DNA of 64,000 nt. Source: an uncultured Lachnospiraceae bacterium (GTDB lineage Bacteria; Bacillota; Clostridia; Lachnospirales; Lachnospiraceae). The stretch's first letter is position 1. Each line of letters begins with the position of its first letter. Below, piece after piece: positions 61,002 to 64,000 of this stretch. The stretch lies in the NCBI GenBank assembly GCA_900549665.1, contig URPH01000007.1, positions 1-64,000 on the forward strand. Reading direction: 5' to 3'. Below the pieces are notes generated by a model, which saw nothing but the letters and a program-made list of their open reading frames with translations, ran no database searches and was not told where the DNA came from. The position numbers and the translations under genes are program-made.

Positions 61002-61964
61002 ATGAACTGTAAAAAAATATTTATAGCAAAAGAACGCAGGGTTTTTATCGATACCTATATTATTGAAGATTCCAAGAATTTTCAGCACAATCTGATACGT
61101 CCGGTAGTCATCATCTGCCCGGGCGGCGGATACCGGTATTTATCCGACCGTGAATCCATGCCCATTGCGCTCCAGTTTGTCGCTGCCGGTTTTCATACGA
61201 TCGTACTGCATTACGGCGTGAATGAATTTGCTCCAATGCCCGGTCCGTTAAAGGATCTGGCCGATACCGTATCCTATGTACGGCGCCATTGCAGGGAATG
61301 GCATGTCAATCCGGATCAGATTTATGTCTGTGGTTTTTCCGCAGGTGCCCACGTGGCTGCTTCTCTCGGTGTCTTTTGGAATAATGCACTGCAGCTTCCC
61401 GATTATGCCGACTGCCCTGAGCTGATCCGTCCAAACGGAATGATCTTAGGCTATCCGGTGCTGGATCTTGCATCCTCCTCCAATCATCTGGACATCGGCA
61501 CAACACCCGACATGAAAATCAGCGATATTAAATATGAAATGATACATCCCAATATGCCTTTGGAGCAGATCTTTATCATGGACAAACGTGAAAAGCGGTA
61601 CTTTGTCAACTTTGAAGCCGCAATGAACGCTTACATCTTCGGTGGTCCCTATACCAAGGAAATGGAAAAATTTTATTCTCTGCAAAACCAAGTATCCATC
61701 GACACTCCGCCGACTTTTATCTGGCATACGGCACAGGATCAGCTGATCTTTCCATCCAATGCGATCAAATTTGTGACCGCCCTTGAAAAATTCCACATTC
61801 CCTATGAGCTGCATATCTTTGGAGACGGCGGACACGGTCTTGCACTCGGCAATTATATGACGGCACATGATGAAACTCAGGTTGTGGATGCGATCCAGCC
61901 CTGGAAGGATCTGGCACTTTCCTGGCTTCACCGCCAGACCGGTTTCAAAAAGGCTTTTGAATGA
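61002..61964 (+). CDS. Alpha/beta hydrolase, probable esterase
   Basis: 320 aa. It shows the oxyanion region VIICPGGGYRYLSDRE and nucleophile elbow CGFSAGAH (Ser in GFSAG). The acid is Asp in WHTAQDQLIFPSN and the base His in GDGGHGLAL, completing the triad. The order and spacing match acetyl-xylan-type or BD-FAE esterases of gut Firmicutes. No signal peptide is present, so it acts inside the cell. AAGGGGG precedes ATG 61002. Confidence 0.85.
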   Translation: MNCKKIFIAKERRVFIDTYIIEDSKNFQHNLIRPVVIICPGGGYRYLSDRESMPIALQFVAAGFHTIVLHYGVNEFAPMPGPLKDLADTVSYVRRHCREWHVNPDQIYVCGFSAGAHVAASLGVFWNNALQLPDYADCPELIRPNGMILGYPVLDLASSSNHLDIGTTPDMKISDIKYEMIHPNMPLEQIFIMDKREKRYFVNFEAAMNAYIFGGPYTKEMEKFYSLQNQVSIDTPPTFIWHTAQDQLIFPSNAIKFVTALEKFHIPYELHIFGDGGHGLALGNYMTAHDETQVVDAIQPWKDLALSWLHRQTGFKKAFE

Positions 61965-62002
61965 TCTTATATTCATCCTATGCAATATAAAACAGCTGCC
62001 CG

Positions 62003-62030
62003 GGACCGACGCTCAATCAAGCGTCAGTCC
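62003..62030. terminator. Convergent terminator
   Basis: Stem GGACCGACGCT/AGCGTCAGTCC with a 6-nt loop, with a run of T past 62041. It overlaps the last codons of the 62013 gene and lies between two convergent genes. Confidence 0.5.
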
Positions 62031-63773
62031 AAGGTAACTGTTTTTTTTCATGGTTTCTATCTGCTGACTGTCTATGGATTTTGTCGGAAGCATCATACCG
62101 CCCCGGTTGTGGATCCACAAAAGATCGCATTTTTCTTTTTCACACAGCTTTTGCAGCACCTTCTGCCAGAAGGGATCCTGCAGATCATCAAAATGCACCA
62201 ATGCCTCCACAATACGCACAGCATCATTTTCTACCCGGCACAGCAGGTATTGCCCGCCGGCTCCGATCAGAAAGCCGCCCGCTTTTTCATTTTCCCGCAG
62301 TGCATAGGATAAAGCATCCAAATCCCAGCGCACATAAGGCCGTGTCTCAAAGAAATCATCTCTTTTTTTCTGATAATCCCTGATGATATCCAAAGTCACC
62401 TCTGGAATAATCTCCATATCAACATCACTATTATCAAAACCATTTGCCTCATAGTCGTACAAATAGCGTTTAAAGCATTTTACAAAGCCAAGCTTTTCAT
62501 AAAAGGTCTGCAATGTCTCGGATGCAGGTTGCAGGATCAGCGGTTTTTTCCATTTTTCAGACGCATGCTTTATGATGTCCGAGGCGTAACCGCGCCCCCT
62601 GTATGCAGGATCGGTTGCTACCGCATATACATAAAGCACCTCTGTTTCCTCATCCTTACCAGGCCGGCTCAGGGATGTTTTTAAAAAGCATGCCATGGAA
62701 ACAATTTTTCCTTTGTCACGGATACAGAGCATATTTTCATCATCAAACCGGTTTTCAAGGTAAAAACGGATATATGTCTCATCATCCCCAAAACAGCTGT
62801 GCCACAGATTGATGATCTGTGCTTCATCCCGTCCTGTCGCATGTGTGATATTGCTTTCAACGGCATAATATTTTTTGGCAAACGCATCCGGATAATAGGA
62901 CATCTTGGCCTTGCGCAGCCCCATATCACCGGTATCCTCTTCGCGGTTGATATATTTATAGTCTTTACAGTTATTTCCGGCAAACTCCCGGTTGATCATC
63001 TGAAAGGCTCCCTGTACATCCGGATAGGCCTTTTCAAAATGCACAACCATCGTCTCGGGATTAAGCTCTTCCCCGATACAAAATGCCACAACTCTTCCAT
63101 CTGCCATCAAAATTCCACCGGACAAAGCAAGCTCCTCATAATGGTCAAGCGCCGTCCGGATAGCTTTTCTTTCAGCCTCCAGCTCACGCTTTTCAACCCC
63201 CGGTTCCTGCATATGAAGCTCAAACCAGCTTTGTTCCATTTCCCAGCACAGCTCCTTGTTGTCGGATGTGATCCGCTCATAACTCCAGTCATGCTGTTCC
63301 AAAAAACGGTTAATGTGATTCCTCTTGGCCGCGAGCTTTTTTCCCTTCAGACCGGCAAGTCTCTCAGTCTCATAAACATAATCATACCGGTCTCTGATCC
63401 CGTCAATCTCAAATACCCCGGGGAAGTTTTGCAGCATGTGCTCCTTTTGTTTTTCAGAAAAAAGCGACATGTACAGCCTTTCGTTTTTTTCATGCGCAAG
63501 CTTCAATAAAATCTCCACTGCCTGTCTGCGCTCTTCATCGGTTCCGCCAAGCGGATAGCTGTATACCTGCTGACCACCCATCAGGTAGCGCACCACTGCA
63601 CAGCCCGCAATCTTGGCAACCTCCGTATAATATGCCTCAGACCATAAAAAAATGCCTCCAAAAACACAATCGCAGGCTCGTACATCATCTTCCTTTTCTC
63701 TCGCTTTATACCACCACATATCATCAATTGTTATTGCATGGAAGGGAAACTGTATATGCGAATCAATAACCAT
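62013..63773 (-). CDS. DUF2156 (LPG-synthetase-like) plus GNAT acetyltransferase fusion
   Basis: 586 aa. Residues 1-300 match the DUF2156/aminoacyl-lipid-transferase fold: the double-acetyltransferase pattern with ERLAGLKGKKLAAKRNHINRF and the strand FCIGEELNPETMVVHFEKAYPDVQGAFQMINREF. Residues 305-445 are a GNAT domain with the acetyl-CoA loop VATDPAYRGRGYASDIIKHA. The C-terminal 130 residues are a further helical region. Related one-domain proteins modify lipids or proteins. No membrane helix is seen. It runs opposite to the esterase gene. The upstream 220 nt to the window end are AT-rich, with no gene. Confidence 0.75.
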   Translation of the reverse strand: MVIDSHIQFPFHAITIDDMWWYKAREKEDDVRACDCVFGGIFLWSEAYYTEVAKIAGCAVVRYLMGGQQVYSYPLGGTDEERRQAVEILLKLAHEKNERLYMSLFSEKQKEHMLQNFPGVFEIDGIRDRYDYVYETERLAGLKGKKLAAKRNHINRFLEQHDWSYERITSDNKELCWEMEQSWFELHMQEPGVEKRELEAERKAIRTALDHYEELALSGGILMADGRVVAFCIGEELNPETMVVHFEKAYPDVQGAFQMINREFAGNNCKDYKYINREEDTGDMGLRKAKMSYYPDAFAKKYYAVESNITHATGRDEAQIINLWHSCFGDDETYIRFYLENRFDDENMLCIRDKGKIVSMACFLKTSLSRPGKDEETEVLYVYAVATDPAYRGRGYASDIIKHASEKWKKPLILQPASETLQTFYEKLGFVKCFKRYLYDYEANGFDNSDVDMEIIPEVTLDIIRDYQKKRDDFFETRPYVRWDLDALSYALRENEKAGGFLIGAGGQYLLCRVENDAVRIVEALVHFDDLQDPFWQKVLQKLCEKEKCDLLWIHNRGGMMLPTKSIDSQQIETMKKNSYLGLTLD

Positions 63774-64000
63774 CTTTTTTATATCCTCTCAGGACACTTC
63801 TATTGTCCATTTTCTATGTCTTTTTTCTTTATTATATATCTCATTTCACAAAATTACACTCGATTTTTACATTTTTACCAAATCTTTAAAAAAATATTAC
63901 AAATTTTTATTGCTATTTACCCATGCCTTTATAATTTACTTTTTATTAAATTATGTTAAAATACTGATGTTATGGTTAAAATAAGCAATATAGCACATAA

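Overview
The window looks like the chromosome of a motile, Gram-positive anaerobe of the Clostridia, most likely a Lachnospiraceae member of the Roseburia/Agathobacter/Butyrivibrio type. The signs are a large peritrichous-type flagellar cluster with FliW/CsrA control, sigma-A promoters of TTGACA/TATAAT form, Shine-Dalgarno sites close to AAGGAGG, a Spo0A-type response regulator, and several protein families common in that group (DUF4179 anti-sigma, CapA, Rpn). This assignment is inference. I see no tRNA, rRNA or CRISPR array.

Layout. (1) 1-9400 is accessory DNA: a minus-strand run of lipoproteins made by tandem duplication; a divergent pair of a Spo0A-like regulator and an AgrC-like kinase; an ECF sigma/anti-sigma pair; and a PD-(D/E)XK-like protein lying between two unrelated tandem-repeat arrays (21 x 13 nt on its 3' side, 9 x about 61 nt on its 5' side). 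(2) About 9400-22400 is a mosaic island bounded by a 65-bp direct repeat of the tuf 3' end. It holds a 1130-aa STAND/NACHT-like NTPase, a DUF1016 nuclease, a GyrI-like protein, a radical SAM protein, an MmcQ-DUF3795 fusion, a WYL regulator, an intact IS3-family element, a possible relaxase fragment, and a TetR/FAD-oxidoreductase pair. (3) 22400-40200 is the core ribosomal/transcription cluster on the minus strand, in transcription order rpmG-secE-nusG-rplK-rplA-[capA-like]-rplJ-rplL-rpoB-rpoC-rpsL-rpsG-fusA-tuf. It shows clear sigma-A promoters, an L10 leader with attenuator, two matching L1-operator-like elements and several terminators. (4) 40500-46400 holds a FliD-like paralog, a CMP-sugar synthetase/HAD fusion (possible flagellar glycosylation), a small HTH protein, a LytTR regulator, an XRE/S24-like regulator and an Rpn-family protein. 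(5) 46600-58700 is the late flagellar cluster on the minus strand: flgM-flgN-flgK-flgK-flgL-fliW-csrA, then flaG-fliD-fliS-fliT-like, then fliC. SigD/sigma-28 promoters lie before flgM, flaG and fliC, and a CsrA-type hairpin lies in the fliC leader. A 5' fragment of a class C group II intron sits directly behind the fliC terminator. (6) 58700-64000 carries a cell-wall amidase lipoprotein, a membrane protein, an esterase and a DUF2156-GNAT fusion.

How it fits together. FlgM should hold SigD until the hook is finished, and SigD then fires the promoters seen here. FlgN, FliS and the FliT-like protein would chaperone FlgK/FlgL, FliC and FliD. FliW/CsrA would tie flagellin translation to secretion. 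The ribosomal block is fed by separate promoters for rpmG, rplK, rplJ, rpoB, rpsL and tuf. The least explained parts are the two repeat arrays around the nuclease-like gene and the tuf-flanked island.
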